From Mangrovicoccus sp049603835 (lineage in GTDB: Bacteria > Pseudomonadota > Alphaproteobacteria > Rhodobacterales > Rhodobacteraceae): a stretch of 64,000 nt of DNA. The notes under the pieces were generated by a model. It worked only from the letters and a program-made list of their open reading frames with translations, made no database searches and was not told where the DNA came from. Made by a program: the position numbers and the translations under genes. Positions within the stretch are counted from its first letter, which is position 1. Each line of letters opens with the position of its first letter. The DNA lies in contig JBMYSZ010000002.1 of the NCBI GenBank assembly GCA_049603835.1, positions 248,001 to 312,000 on the forward strand, given 5' to 3'. Below are positions 18,449 through 27,911 of the stretch, piece after piece.

Positions 18449-18530
18449 AAAGTCTTATGCGCTTTGGTCTATCTGTCGCCAATAACATGTTACCCTGACT
18501 GCCGGAGAAGATGGCAGGGAGGACGCCAGA

Positions 18531-19577
18531 ATGCTTGAGGAGGCACTTCTTCGCGGTGGTTTCCAGGCTGTGGGTCAGGATGCAGGGCCTGCTCATTCCC
18601 GCGACTGGGATGAGGTGCAAGATTTCTGCCGCAGAGTGTATATGCCCTATCGGGTGCGCCCGCTGATGCGCGATGCGCGGCCGGATGCGACGATGATTTC
18701 GGCTCAGGCGGGGCGGGTGATGATGACCCGCTTTTCTTATGGCACAGGAATTCATCTGGACCGGTTTGACCCGGCGGCGGGAAATATATTGGTGCTAAAT
18801 ACGCTGCGCGGTGCGCTTTCGCATCAAACTGGTGCCGCGCCAGCCACAACTGGGGCTGGGGAAAGTTTCGTGGTCGATTGTTCCCGCGCCGAATATTGGT
18901 TGGATGGGGATGCAGATCACATGCAGCTAAACCTAACGATCCCGCATCAGGCGATGGAAGAGGTGGCGGAGCGTTGGTTTGGCTTTGTCCCGGATGACAG
19001 GCTTTGGACCACGAGGACCAAAATTGGGGGCCCCGGCTCGGCTTGGCAGGCTCTGCTCGACTATGCGGCGCGTAGTTTGGCCGCCATTGATCCCAAGCAA
19101 ACCCACTCCGCGATTTTGCGCCATCTAGAGGAAACCCTGTGCCTAGAGCTTTTGCGCAACTGGGCCCATGCTGCGAAAATACGTCTAGAAGATGGGGCCC
19201 GAAGTGCCGCACCACGATATGTGCGCCAAGCCGAGGAAATTTTCGAAGCCGAAGCGCGTGACGCCCCGGTGATTGGCGATGTGGCCCAGCGGGTCGGTGT
19301 GTCGGCGCGCACTCTGTCGGGTGGTTTCCGCAAATTTCGCGGTCTCAGCCCGCGAGATTTCCTTGCGGCGCGGCGGTTGGAAGGGTTCCGCCAAGATCTA
19401 CGAACCGCGCCCGAGGATCAAACCGTCACCGCTATCGCCGCAGATTGGGGTTTTGGCAATTTCGGCGCTTTGGCCGGGCGCTATCGGGATCGTTTCGGTG
19501 AATTGCCGTCCCAAACACGGGCGCGCGCCAAAGGTCAGGGCCGGGCAGCGGCGCCTCATTCCCCTTCCGATAGCTGA
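18531..19577 (+). CDS. AraC-family transcriptional regulator
   Basis: A 348-aa protein. The N-terminal two-thirds resembles the AraC-binding-like domain (RRVYMPYRVRPLMRD, YGTGIHLDRFDPAAGNILVLNTLRGA). The C-terminal AraC DNA-binding domain has two helix-turn-helix units (IGDVAQRVGVSARTLSGGFRKFRGLSPRDFLAARRL and VTAIAADWGFGNFGALAGRYRDRFG, quoted in part). GGGAGGA lies upstream of the ATG. The esterase gene begins 82 nt downstream on the same strand, so the regulator probably controls the esterase and possibly the dehydrogenase after it. The effector is unknown. Confidence 0.88.
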   Translation: MLEEALLRGGFQAVGQDAGPAHSRDWDEVQDFCRRVYMPYRVRPLMRDARPDATMISAQAGRVMMTRFSYGTGIHLDRFDPAAGNILVLNTLRGALSHQTGAAPATTGAGESFVVDCSRAEYWLDGDADHMQLNLTIPHQAMEEVAERWFGFVPDDRLWTTRTKIGGPGSAWQALLDYAARSLAAIDPKQTHSAILRHLEETLCLELLRNWAHAAKIRLEDGARSAAPRYVRQAEEIFEAEARDAPVIGDVAQRVGVSARTLSGGFRKFRGLSPRDFLAARRLEGFRQDLRTAPEDQTVTAIAADWGFGNFGALAGRYRDRFGELPSQTRARAKGQGRAAAPHSPSDS

Positions 19578-19659
19578 CAGTCCCTGCCGATTGCGGACAG
19601 AAGCGGCAGAAGCAGCGGGCTAGCCTTCTTTTGGGAAAACCCCAATGGGAGGAACAATA

Positions 19660-20865
19660 ATGACAGATCTTAAATCAGCCTGCGACGCGGTATTGGCCAA
19701 TGTCACCAGCGGCGAGGCGTCGGGCGCCGGGCGTGTGCCGGGTGTTGTGGCCATGGTCACGGATCGCAATAGCGATATTTATGCGGGCTCTGCCGGTGGT
19801 CGGCGCTTGGATGGAGAACCGATGAGCGAAGACACGGTCTTTGCGATCTTTTCCACCACCAAAGCCATTGCCGGAACCACGGCGCTGCAATGTGTCGAAG
19901 AGGGTCTATTGGATCTCGACGCCCCGGCCAAAACCTATGCTCCGGCCATTGGTGATTTGCAGGTGATCGACGGCTTTGATGAGGCGGGCCAGCCGCGTCT
20001 ACGAGCGCCCAAAACCGATATCACCACCCGCCAGCTTTTGTTGCACACAGCCGGGTTTGGCTATGATTTCTTCAACGAAACCTATTGCCGTTTGGCAGAG
20101 CATCATAACCAGCCTTCGGTGGTGACCGCCAGCCGCGCGAGTATCGAGACGCCTTTGCTGTTCGATCCAGGCGAGAAATGGGAATATGGCACCAATATCG
20201 ATTGGGTCGGTCAGGTGGTCGAAGGCATCCGCGGCAAAAGCCTAGGCGCGGTGATGCGCGAGCGGGTCTTTGATCCGCTGGATATGCAAGATATCGCTTT
20301 TACCCGTAGCGATGAAATGAAGGCCCGTACCGCAACGATCCACGCCCGCAATGACGAAGGCAGCCTGGTCCCCATGGATGATTTCGCTCTGCCCGATAAT
20401 CCCGAAGTGGAAATGGGCGGTCATGGGCTTTATGGGACGGTGCCGGAATATATGAAATTCATCCGCATGTGGCTGAATGATGGGGCCGGGCCCAAAGGCC
20501 GGGTGCTGCGGCCCGAAACCGTTGATTGGGCGGTCAAAGGCGCGCTTGTACCCCCACAGAAAGTCACGGTTCTGCCAGGGGTGATCCCATCTTTGTCCAA
20601 TGATGCAGAATTCTTCCCCGGCACGGCAAAGGATTGGTCTTATACCTTCATGGTCAATTCCGAGGCGGCCCCAACCGGACGCCCAGCCGGGGCTATTGGT
20701 TGGGCTGGACTGGCCAATTGTTTCTATTGGATCGATCGGGCTGGCGGTTTTGGCGGCTATTGGGCGACGCAGATCCTGCCATTCGGCGACCCGCTGTCTT
20801 TTGGCGGCTATATGGAGTTCGAAACCGCCGTCTACCGCGCCATGGCCGCCGCGAAAGCCGCGTAA
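19660..20865 (+). CDS. Class C beta-lactamase-fold serine hydrolase (EstB-like esterase)
   Basis: A 401-aa protein with the SxxK nucleophile motif in FAIFSTTKAIAGTTAL and the catalytic Tyr in WEYGTNIDWVGQVVEG, as in EstB-type esterases and penicillin-binding-protein-like hydrolases. There is no signal peptide, which argues for a cytoplasmic esterase rather than a periplasmic beta-lactamase. The ATG at 19660 is chosen: GGGAGGA lies 7 nt before it, whereas the in-frame ATG at 19645 overlaps that ribosome-binding site. It sits between an AraC regulator and a succinate-semialdehyde dehydrogenase, which hints at hydrolysis of an ester or lactone that yields a C4 acid. Confidence 0.85.
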   Translation: MTDLKSACDAVLANVTSGEASGAGRVPGVVAMVTDRNSDIYAGSAGGRRLDGEPMSEDTVFAIFSTTKAIAGTTALQCVEEGLLDLDAPAKTYAPAIGDLQVIDGFDEAGQPRLRAPKTDITTRQLLLHTAGFGYDFFNETYCRLAEHHNQPSVVTASRASIETPLLFDPGEKWEYGTNIDWVGQVVEGIRGKSLGAVMRERVFDPLDMQDIAFTRSDEMKARTATIHARNDEGSLVPMDDFALPDNPEVEMGGHGLYGTVPEYMKFIRMWLNDGAGPKGRVLRPETVDWAVKGALVPPQKVTVLPGVIPSLSNDAEFFPGTAKDWSYTFMVNSEAAPTGRPAGAIGWAGLANCFYWIDRAGGFGGYWATQILPFGDPLSFGGYMEFETAVYRAMAAAKAA

Positions 20866-20884
20866 CGTGTTGAGCTCAAAAGCC

Positions 20885-20907
20885 GAGGCGGTCAATCTGG
20901 CCGCCTC
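20885..20907. terminator. Hairpin after the esterase gene
   Basis: GAGGCGG and CCGCCTC form a perfect 7-bp stem with a 9-nt loop, 20 nt after the esterase stop. No T-run follows. The remaining ~280 nt before the next gene show no convincing gene or further element. Confidence 0.4.
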
Positions 20908-21188
20908 GCTCGAGGATGCAGGCGCAACTCATTCTGGCCCGGCTTTGACAATGCTTCAGGCGTTTCGAGAAAGGCTTGCGGCATTGCATGATCACTTTTC
21001 GCACTCGACCGCAGGCTGAGGCCGCGAAGACGTGGGCCGTGGTGTCGCAAAACGCTATCGCTTGCGCTACCTCTCTTTCCTGATATCGATAAGGCGCGGA
21101 TGGCATGGGCGATTTTCGCCATGCTTTGATGAGCCTTAGTGATAGGCCAAAGCGCCGCCCGCGAGATCCGGGCCGAAGGAATGAGAGA

Positions 21189-22673
21189 ATGGATATGACT
21201 ACACCCAGCTTGACCGCTCGTCTGTCGCGCCCCGATTTGCTGGTGACGCAGGCGCTGATTGGCGCTGATTGGATTGAGGCTTCCCAGGCCGAGGAAAGTT
21301 TCGATGTGACCAACCCGTCAACCGGCGAGGTCATTGCAACACTGCCGGATCTAGGAGTGGACGCCACGCGCGCAGCCATCGATGCGGCTGAAGTCGCGCG
21401 CCATGATTGGGCTGCGAAAACCGGCAAAGAGCGCGCTGCAGTGCTGCGGCGCTGGTATGATCTCATGCTGACCCATGCGGATGATTTAGCCGCGATTTTG
21501 ACTGCTGAGATGGGCAAACCTTTGGCAGAGGCCAAGGGCGAGATCCTGTACGGGGCCTCCTTCATCGAATGGTTTTCGGAAGAGGCAAAGCGCGTCTATG
21601 GCGATATTATCCCTGGCCATCAGCCCGATAAGCGCATTTTGGTGATGAAGCAGCCGGTGGGGGTCGTGGCCTCGATCACCCCGTGGAACTTCCCCAATGC
21701 GATGATTGCCCGCAAAGTCGGCCCGGCATTGGCTGTGGGCTGTGCTTTTGTCAGCAAACCTGCCGCTGAGACGCCGCTTTCGGCTCTGACTATGGCGAAG
21801 CTGGCCGAAGAGGCGGGGCTGCCACCTGGCTTGCTGAGTGTGATCACATCCGAACAAAGCGCTGAGATCGGCCAGGAATTCTGCTCGAACCCAAAGGTGC
21901 GGAAGCTGACCTTTACCGGATCCACCAATGTGGGGCGGATCTTGATGAAGCAATCGGCGGATCAAATCCAAAAGACCTCCATGGAGCTGGGGGGCAATGC
22001 GCCTTTCATCGTCTTTGATGATGCGGATTTGGATGCGGCGGTGGATGGGGCGATGATCTCTAAATATCGCAATAACGGCCAAACTTGTGTCTGCGCCAAT
22101 CGGATCTATGTGCAATCCGGGGTCTATGACGCGTTCACTGAAAAGCTAACAGACGCCGTGAAGGCCATGAAAGTCGGCGATGGTTTTGAAGAAGGCGTGG
22201 TCGCAGGGCCGTTGATTTCCCCCAAAGCCGTGGAGAAAGTCGAAACCCATATCGCGGATGCTGTGGAAAAAGGTGCCGCGATTGTCACAGGCGGGCAGGC
22301 CCATGAGCGCGGCGGGACATTTTTCCAGCCCACTATTCTGACCGAGGTGACTCAAGAGATGCAGATCGCCCGCGAAGAAACCTTTGGCCCGGTCGCGCCG
22401 CTATTTCGGTTTGATGCGGTGGAAGAGGTGATTTCCATGGCCAATGACACGGAATTCGGGCTTGCCGCCTATTTCTATGGCAATGATCTCAGCCGGGTCT
22501 TCCGAGTGGCAGAGGCGCTGGATTACGGCATGGTCGGGGTGAATACTGGCCTCATTTCCACCGAGGTGGCGCCATTTGGCGGGGTGAAACAATCGGGCCA
22601 GGGGCGCGAAGGCTCTAAATATGGCTGCGATGATTATCTAGAGATCAAATATGTTTGCCTGGGCGGGATCTAG
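21189..22673 (+). CDS. gabD: NAD(P)-dependent succinate-semialdehyde dehydrogenase
   Basis: A 494-aa aldehyde dehydrogenase. It has the NAD-binding segment ITPWNFPNAMIARKVGPALA, TFTGSTNVGR, the general-base Glu in MELGGNAPFIVFDDADLD and the catalytic Cys in NNGQTCVCANR. It ends with the GabD-typical PFGGVKQSGQGREGSKYG...EIKYVCLGG. It oxidises succinate semialdehyde to succinate. The ATG at 21189 follows AGGAATGAGAG; a longer frame from 21105 would lack this signal. It stands downstream of the AraC/esterase pair, in the same direction, after a 320-nt gap, so it may have its own promoter. Confidence 0.9.
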   Translation: MDMTTPSLTARLSRPDLLVTQALIGADWIEASQAEESFDVTNPSTGEVIATLPDLGVDATRAAIDAAEVARHDWAAKTGKERAAVLRRWYDLMLTHADDLAAILTAEMGKPLAEAKGEILYGASFIEWFSEEAKRVYGDIIPGHQPDKRILVMKQPVGVVASITPWNFPNAMIARKVGPALAVGCAFVSKPAAETPLSALTMAKLAEEAGLPPGLLSVITSEQSAEIGQEFCSNPKVRKLTFTGSTNVGRILMKQSADQIQKTSMELGGNAPFIVFDDADLDAAVDGAMISKYRNNGQTCVCANRIYVQSGVYDAFTEKLTDAVKAMKVGDGFEEGVVAGPLISPKAVEKVETHIADAVEKGAAIVTGGQAHERGGTFFQPTILTEVTQEMQIAREETFGPVAPLFRFDAVEEVISMANDTEFGLAAYFYGNDLSRVFRVAEALDYGMVGVNTGLISTEVAPFGGVKQSGQGREGSKYGCDDYLEIKYVCLGGI

Positions 22674-22691
22674 ATGCCGCCGCATAATGGG

Positions 22692-23282
22692 TTACGGCCG
22701 ATCCAGCAGCAATTGCGCCAATGCCAAATGATTGGACCAGACCTGATCCATGGCTGTGCTAAGCGGCTGATCCGGGGCTTCGATCCAAAAATGGATGGCT
22801 CGGCCGATAATATGGATCGCCCATTCGGCCAGCGCCTGGGCCAGCTGCAAATCACGGTTTGGCATGCGGGGCTGAAGAGCCTCGGCCAAATCACTGGTTA
22901 GCTGGGCCAAATGCTGATCCAGCATAAACCGCATTTTGCTATTTTCCTGCAGCAAGAGACCAATGGCGCGGATTATGTCTTCGTCATCGGTCAAATGCGC
23001 TAAATGCTGGCCAAGGAAATGCCGCAAATCTTGCGCTAGCGGGTTTTGGCCTTCGCGCAAAGCGGCGCAGTCTTCGTCTGAAAATTTGGGCGGATGGCCC
23101 ACAGCGGCGGCTTCTTTATTGGAATAATAGTTGAAAAAAGTCCGTGTACTGATCTGAGCGGCCTCGGCAATGGCCTCGGTTGTGACGTTCTCAAACCCAT
23201 TTTCAATCGCGAGTTTCAAAGTAACCCGTTGAATATCCTTAGCGGTTTCAAGTCGCCGTCGTTCCCGTAACGAAAGTCTCAT
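22692..23282 (-). CDS. TetR-family transcriptional regulator
   Basis: A 196-aa protein with an N-terminal TetR helix-turn-helix (TAKDIQRVTLKLAIENGFENVTTEAIAEAAQISTRTFFNYYSNKEAAA, quoted in part) and a helical ligand-binding remainder. It is divergently transcribed from the RND efflux operon with a 65-nt gap. This is the standard layout for a local repressor of mexAB-type pumps. The convergent gabD gene ends 18 nt away. Confidence 0.92.
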   Translation of the reverse strand: MRLSLRERRRLETAKDIQRVTLKLAIENGFENVTTEAIAEAAQISTRTFFNYYSNKEAAAVGHPPKFSDEDCAALREGQNPLAQDLRHFLGQHLAHLTDDEDIIRAIGLLLQENSKMRFMLDQHLAQLTSDLAEALQPRMPNRDLQLAQALAEWAIHIIGRAIHFWIEAPDQPLSTAMDQVWSNHLALAQLLLDRP

Positions 23283-23347
23283 TCTGCAAACCTTGCCGAC
23301 ACTGCAATCTTTGCCTAGATAGAAGTCAACTTAGAGAAACGTCAAGG

Positions 23348-24526
23348 GTGAGTCTTGTGGTGAACAGTTTTAAAATGGCGCTGCTGGCCAGTGCAGCGAT
23401 AGGAATGCTGGCCGGGCCGGGTCAGGCGCAAACCGGGGAAGCGGGCACAGCCGCGATGCCCATTGGGGTGATCACCCTAGAGCGGCAGGCCGTGCCGCAA
23501 AGCGTGAGCCTGCCAGGGCGGGCCGTGGCGTTCCAAGAGGTGGATCTGCGGCCACGGATCGGCGGTGTGATCCAAGAAGTGCTTTACGAGCCGGGGCAGC
23601 TTTTAGAGGTCGGTGCCCCGCTTTTCCGGATCGATGATGCGGCTTACCGCGCTGCGGTGGCCTCCGATGAAGCCATCCTCGCCACGGCAGAGGCGAATTT
23701 GCCAGTGGCAGAGGCTGCGGTTGCGCGAGCGGAAAAGCTGGTAGAGCGCGGCTATACAGAGGCCGAGCTGGAATCCCTGCGGGCCGAAATGCTGGTGGCG
23801 CGGGCGGAATTGGCAGCCGCCGAGGCGGCATTGGATTATTCCGAAACCGAATTATCCTGGACCACCATCACCAGCCCCATTGAAGGGCGGGCCGATGTGG
23901 CGTCGGTTTCGGTCGGGGATCTGGTGACCGCTGGCCAAAGTGATGCGCTGACCACGATCACCCGCTCTGATCCGATCTACGTGGATATGCTAGAGGCGAG
24001 CGCGCGGATGCTGGCTATTCGGGCGCAAATTGCCGATGGATCGCTGAATATCTCGCAGGATCTAAGCGCCACTCTGACCCTCGAAAATGGCGAGGTCTAT
24101 CGCGGTTCCGGCAAAATGGTGACGCCGGGCAATAGCGTATCTACCAGCACGGGCACATTCACCATCCGCTTTCAGTTCGACAATCCCGATGCTCTGATCC
24201 TGCCGGGCATGTTCATGCGCGGCGAAATTGAAATCGGCACGGTCGAGGCCTTTTTGGTGCCGCAGCGGGCGGCTAGCCGTAATTCCTCGGGCGGGTTGAC
24301 GGTTTATGTGATTGGTGAAGATGGCACAGCCCAAAGCCGTTCGGTGAGCGATAGTGGCAGTTTTGAAAATGCTTGGATTATCCGCGAGGGGCTGACGGAC
24401 GGTGATCAACTGATTGTCGATGGGCTGAAAAATCTGCGCCCAGGCCAGGCAGTGACGCCGGTGCCGGTGACGTTGGATGCGAATGGCATAACCCATGACA
24501 GCGCGCAAAACGGGGCAGGGCAATAG
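23348..24526 (+). CDS. RND efflux periplasmic adaptor (membrane fusion protein)
   Basis: A 392-aa HlyD/AcrA-type adaptor. A Sec signal (MALLASAAIGMLAGPGQAQ) is followed by a barrel-sandwich/lipoyl half motif (VDLRPRIGGVIQEVLYEPGQLLEVG), an alpha-hairpin (about residues 95-170) and the second lipoyl half (TITSPIEGRADVASVSVGDLV). There is no lipobox cysteine, unlike AcrA, so membrane anchoring is uncertain. The start is GTG 23348; GTG 23357 is better spaced from AAGGGTGAG and may be the real one. It connects the inner-membrane pump to an outer-membrane channel, which is not encoded nearby. Confidence 0.9.
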   Translation: MSLVVNSFKMALLASAAIGMLAGPGQAQTGEAGTAAMPIGVITLERQAVPQSVSLPGRAVAFQEVDLRPRIGGVIQEVLYEPGQLLEVGAPLFRIDDAAYRAAVASDEAILATAEANLPVAEAAVARAEKLVERGYTEAELESLRAEMLVARAELAAAEAALDYSETELSWTTITSPIEGRADVASVSVGDLVTAGQSDALTTITRSDPIYVDMLEASARMLAIRAQIADGSLNISQDLSATLTLENGEVYRGSGKMVTPGNSVSTSTGTFTIRFQFDNPDALILPGMFMRGEIEIGTVEAFLVPQRAASRNSSGGLTVYVIGEDGTAQSRSVSDSGSFENAWIIREGLTDGDQLIVDGLKNLRPGQAVTPVPVTLDANGITHDSAQNGAGQ

Positions 24527-24529
24527 ACA

Positions 24530-27500
24530 ATGGCGAATTTCTTTATTCATCGCCCAGTCTTTGCCTGGGTGCTGGCGATTATTGTGATGCTGGCCGGGGT
24601 CTTTGGTCTGCAAAGCCTGCCAATTTCCCAATATCCCGATATCGCGCCAACCACAGTGCGGGTTTCGGCGACCTATAGCGGCGCCTCGGCCGAGACGGTG
24701 GAAAACTCGGTCACCAGCGTGATCGAAGACGGAATGACCGGGCTGGATGGCCTGATCTATATGACCTCTAGCTCGTCGGAAGGGTCGGGCAGCGTCTCGC
24801 TGACATTCGATGATAGCGTCGATCCGGATATGGCTCAGGTCCAGGTACAGAATAAATTGGCGCTGGTAGAGGCCTCTCTTCCGTCTACGGTAACGCAGCG
24901 CGGGGTGCGGGTGAACCGCTCGACCTCGTCCATTCTGCTGGTCGGGGCTTTGGTGTCGGAAGATGAAAGCTATAGCTCGCTAGAGCTGGGCGATATCCTA
25001 AGCACTACGCTGGAAGATCCGATCCAACGCACCGAAGGTGTGGGGTCGATCAATAGTTTTGGCAGTGAATATGCCATGCGGATCTGGCTGAATCCATCGC
25101 GGCTATTTCAGTATCAGCTGACCCCTGCCGATGTAACCGCCGCCGTGAGCGAGCAGAACACCAATGTGACCGTGGGCAGCCTAGGCGATCAGCCAGTGGT
25201 GCAAGGCCAGCAAATGACCGTTTCGCTTTCGGCGCAATCGCAGCTAAGCACGGTCGAGGATTTCCAACATATCCTTCTGAAAACCAATGCGAATGGATCA
25301 GCGGTTTATCTGGCGGATGTGGCGCGGATTGAATTGGCCGCTCAGGATTACGGCACATCCAGCCGCTATAACGGCCATCCCGCAGCGGGGTTTGGGGTTA
25401 ATCTGGCCACTGGCGCGAATGCGGTAGAAACCGCCGAGCGGGTGCGGGCGGTCATCGATGATATCGCATTATCCCTGCCCGAAGGCGTGACGGTCGAATA
25501 TCCCTATGACACTTCGCCTTTTGTGGAGCAGTCCATCGAGCAGGTCTATCACACGCTGGGCGAGGCGGTTGTTTTGGTCTTTCTGGTGATCTTGCTCTTT
25601 TTGCAAAGCTGGCGGGCGACGCTGATCCCGACCATCGCCGTGCCGGTGGTGTTGCTGGGTACTTTCGCGGTGCTGGCGGCGTTTGGCATGTCGGTCAATA
25701 CGCTCAGCATGTTTGCGTTGGTCCTGGCCATCGGGCTTTTGGTGGATGACGCGATTGTCGTCGTGGAAAATGTCGAACGGGTGATGGAGGAAGAAGGCTT
25801 AGACCCGGTCGCCGCAACCGAAAAAAGCATGGGCGAGATTTCCACCGCGCTGGTCGGAATTGTGCTGGTGCTATCGGCGGTGTTTTTGCCCATGGCCTTT
25901 ATGTCCGGCTCTACAGGGGTGATTTATCGCCAATTCTCGGTCACGATCATCTCTGCCATGGTTCTGTCGCTCTTTGTGGCGCTGATCTTGACCCCGGCGC
26001 TTTGTGCGCAGCTGCTGCGGCCAAGCCATGGAGAAACCCGGATCGCGCCGCTGCGCTGGTTTAATGGCGGGCTTGACCGTCTGACATCGGGCTATGGCGG
26101 GGCGGTTTCGCGTTTTGCCAAACGGCCTTTCCGGATGCTGATCCTGTTGGGCTTGGTGGGCTATGGCGCTTGGGCTGTCTATGACCGCCTGCCATCGTCC
26201 TTCCTGCCGACCGAAGACCAAGGCGTGCTGATGGCAATGGTCGAGCTGCCCGATAATGCCACCACGGCGCAAACCGAATATGCGGTATCGCAGATCGAAG
26301 ACTATCTGCTAGAGCAGCATAGCGATGCGATCCGGTCTGTTTTTGCTGCGGTGGGCTTTAGCTTTGGTGGCTCGGGGCAGAATTCGGCAATGATGTTTGT
26401 CCGGCTCAAAGACTATGACGAGCGTCCCGGTATCACTGCGGCGGATATCATGAATGCGGGCAATGGGGCTTTCTTTGGTTCGCGTTTGGGGCAGGTCTTT
26501 TTCATGCAGCCGCCGGCCATTCCGGGCATGGGCACCTCTTCGGGCTTTAGCATGTATCTGGTGGACCAAGGTGGCAATGGCCAAGACGCGCTGAAAACTG
26601 CCGCTGATCAGCTGGTGGGTGCGGCGAATGCGGATGGGCGCGTGATCAATCTGCGCGGCAATGATGTGGCCAGCCAGCCGGTTTTGCGTCTGCATATCGA
26701 CCAGCAAAAGGCCGAAGCCCTGGGCGTCTCCCTGTCCGATGTGAATGCGATGCTAGCGACGGTTTTTGCCGGGACTTATGTGAATGACTTCCCGCTTGGC
26801 AATGATCTGCGCGAAGTGATCGTTATGGGCGGTGCGCAATGGCGTATGCAGCCCAGCGATGTGGATGCTTGGTATATCCGCAATGGCAGCGGCGAAATGG
26901 TGCCGTTATCGGCCTTTATGACCCAAGCTTGGGATCAACAAGCGCCGTCACTGACCCGCTATGGTGGCACAAGGGCGCTAGAGATTTCTGGCGCTGCGGC
27001 AAGCGGTGTCAGTTCAGGCGTGGCGATGGAGGTGATGGAGCAACTCACCGCCGATCTCGAAGGCGGCTATGGCTCCGCATGGACGGGGCTCAGCTATCAA
27101 GAGCGGCTCTCGGGTAATCAAGAACCGCTGCTCTATTCGCTTTCGGCTTTGGTGGTCTTTCTCTGTCTTGCCGCACTTTATGAAAGCTGGACCGTGCCTT
27201 TTGCGGTGATGCTCTCTGTGCCGGTGGGGATCTTGGGCGCGCTTTTGGCGACTTACGCCTTTGATCAAAGCAATGACGTCTATTTCAAAGTGGGTCTGCT
27301 GACGACGATCGGGCTTGCGGCGCGGAATGCGATCTTGATCGTGGAATTCGCCGAAACTCTGCGCCGCCAGGGCGAAGAGCTGATCCAGGCGACAATCCAA
27401 GCCGCGCGCCAACGTCTGCGACCGATTTTGATGACCTCGCTCGCCTTTGGCTTTGGCATTTTGCCTTTGGTTCTGGCCTCGGGCGCCGGGGCTAATGCGC

Positions 27501-27643
27501 AGAAATCCATTGGCACAGGGATGTTAGGTGGGATCATCTTTTCGGCGGTGATCGGGATCGTCATGGTGCCGGTTTTCTATGTGGCGGTGCAAAAAGCCGT
27601 GGGCTTGGTTGGCCGAAAAGCCACGCCAGTGCCGGCTGAATAA
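24530..27643 (+). CDS. RND multidrug efflux transporter, HAE1 (AcrB-like)
   Basis: A 1037-aa inner-membrane pump with the usual 12 TM segments and two large periplasmic loops. It starts MANFFIHRPVFAWVLAIIVMLAG and has the TM4 proton-relay pair in LAIGLLVDDAIVVVENVERVM. In TM10 the stretch aligned with AcrB Lys940 reads GLAARNAILIVEF, that is Arg932 instead of Lys. It begins 3 nt after the adaptor gene and is probably translationally coupled. No TolC-type channel gene follows; a strong terminator does. It is probably repressed by the divergent TetR protein. Confidence 0.93.
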   Translation: MANFFIHRPVFAWVLAIIVMLAGVFGLQSLPISQYPDIAPTTVRVSATYSGASAETVENSVTSVIEDGMTGLDGLIYMTSSSSEGSGSVSLTFDDSVDPDMAQVQVQNKLALVEASLPSTVTQRGVRVNRSTSSILLVGALVSEDESYSSLELGDILSTTLEDPIQRTEGVGSINSFGSEYAMRIWLNPSRLFQYQLTPADVTAAVSEQNTNVTVGSLGDQPVVQGQQMTVSLSAQSQLSTVEDFQHILLKTNANGSAVYLADVARIELAAQDYGTSSRYNGHPAAGFGVNLATGANAVETAERVRAVIDDIALSLPEGVTVEYPYDTSPFVEQSIEQVYHTLGEAVVLVFLVILLFLQSWRATLIPTIAVPVVLLGTFAVLAAFGMSVNTLSMFALVLAIGLLVDDAIVVVENVERVMEEEGLDPVAATEKSMGEISTALVGIVLVLSAVFLPMAFMSGSTGVIYRQFSVTIISAMVLSLFVALILTPALCAQLLRPSHGETRIAPLRWFNGGLDRLTSGYGGAVSRFAKRPFRMLILLGLVGYGAWAVYDRLPSSFLPTEDQGVLMAMVELPDNATTAQTEYAVSQIEDYLLEQHSDAIRSVFAAVGFSFGGSGQNSAMMFVRLKDYDERPGITAADIMNAGNGAFFGSRLGQVFFMQPPAIPGMGTSSGFSMYLVDQGGNGQDALKTAADQLVGAANADGRVINLRGNDVASQPVLRLHIDQQKAEALGVSLSDVNAMLATVFAGTYVNDFPLGNDLREVIVMGGAQWRMQPSDVDAWYIRNGSGEMVPLSAFMTQAWDQQAPSLTRYGGTRALEISGAAASGVSSGVAMEVMEQLTADLEGGYGSAWTGLSYQERLSGNQEPLLYSLSALVVFLCLAALYESWTVPFAVMLSVPVGILGALLATYAFDQSNDVYFKVGLLTTIGLAARNAILIVEFAETLRRQGEELIQATIQAARQRLRPILMTSLAFGFGILPLVLASGAGANAQKSIGTGMLGGIIFSAVIGIVMVPVFYVAVQKAVGLVGRKATPVPAE

Positions 27644-27664
27644 CCCCCCTTTCACGAATGAGAC

Positions 27665-27698
27665 AAAGCCGGGCCCTGCAATAATGGCCCGGCTTTTT
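27665..27698 (+). terminator. Rho-independent terminator of the RND operon
   Basis: AAAGCCGGGCC, a 10-nt loop and GGCCCGGCTTTTT give an 11-bp GC-rich stem with a T5 tail, 22 nt after the RND stop. Confidence 0.85.
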
Positions 27699-27725
27699 GC
27701 ATGGGACCTCTGCTTTGTCGCCTAG

Positions 27726-27754
27726 GGTCAAGTCTTTGACATGGCCGGTCAAGA
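27726..27754. promoter_or_regulatory. Putative AraC-type operator, copy 1
   Basis: A 29-nt element with direct half-sites GGTCAAG at 27726-27732 and 27747-27753, spaced 21 nt (two helical turns). It matches the element at 30109-30137 at 25 of 29 positions. It lies 158 nt upstream of the AhpD-like gene. Binding by the AraC protein encoded at 28997-30064 is inferred. Confidence 0.55.
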
Positions 27755-27911
27755 AGCCGAAGCGCCCAAAGGATATCTAGGGAGTGTTCGGCGAGGCGCG
27801 CAGTTGTCCTCTTCCTCATCAGCCCCCGCTGTCGCCCGCCGGACACTCACTCTCGCCTAAGCGAGTCCTCATGCGTTTTTCCAAACGCATTCACCAAAGG
27901 AAAGATGTCCA

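Noticed and set aside
20876..21565. 229-aa minus-strand frame across the esterase-gabD gap
   Set aside because: More than half is antisense to gabD and the translation is Ser/Arg-rich without motifs.
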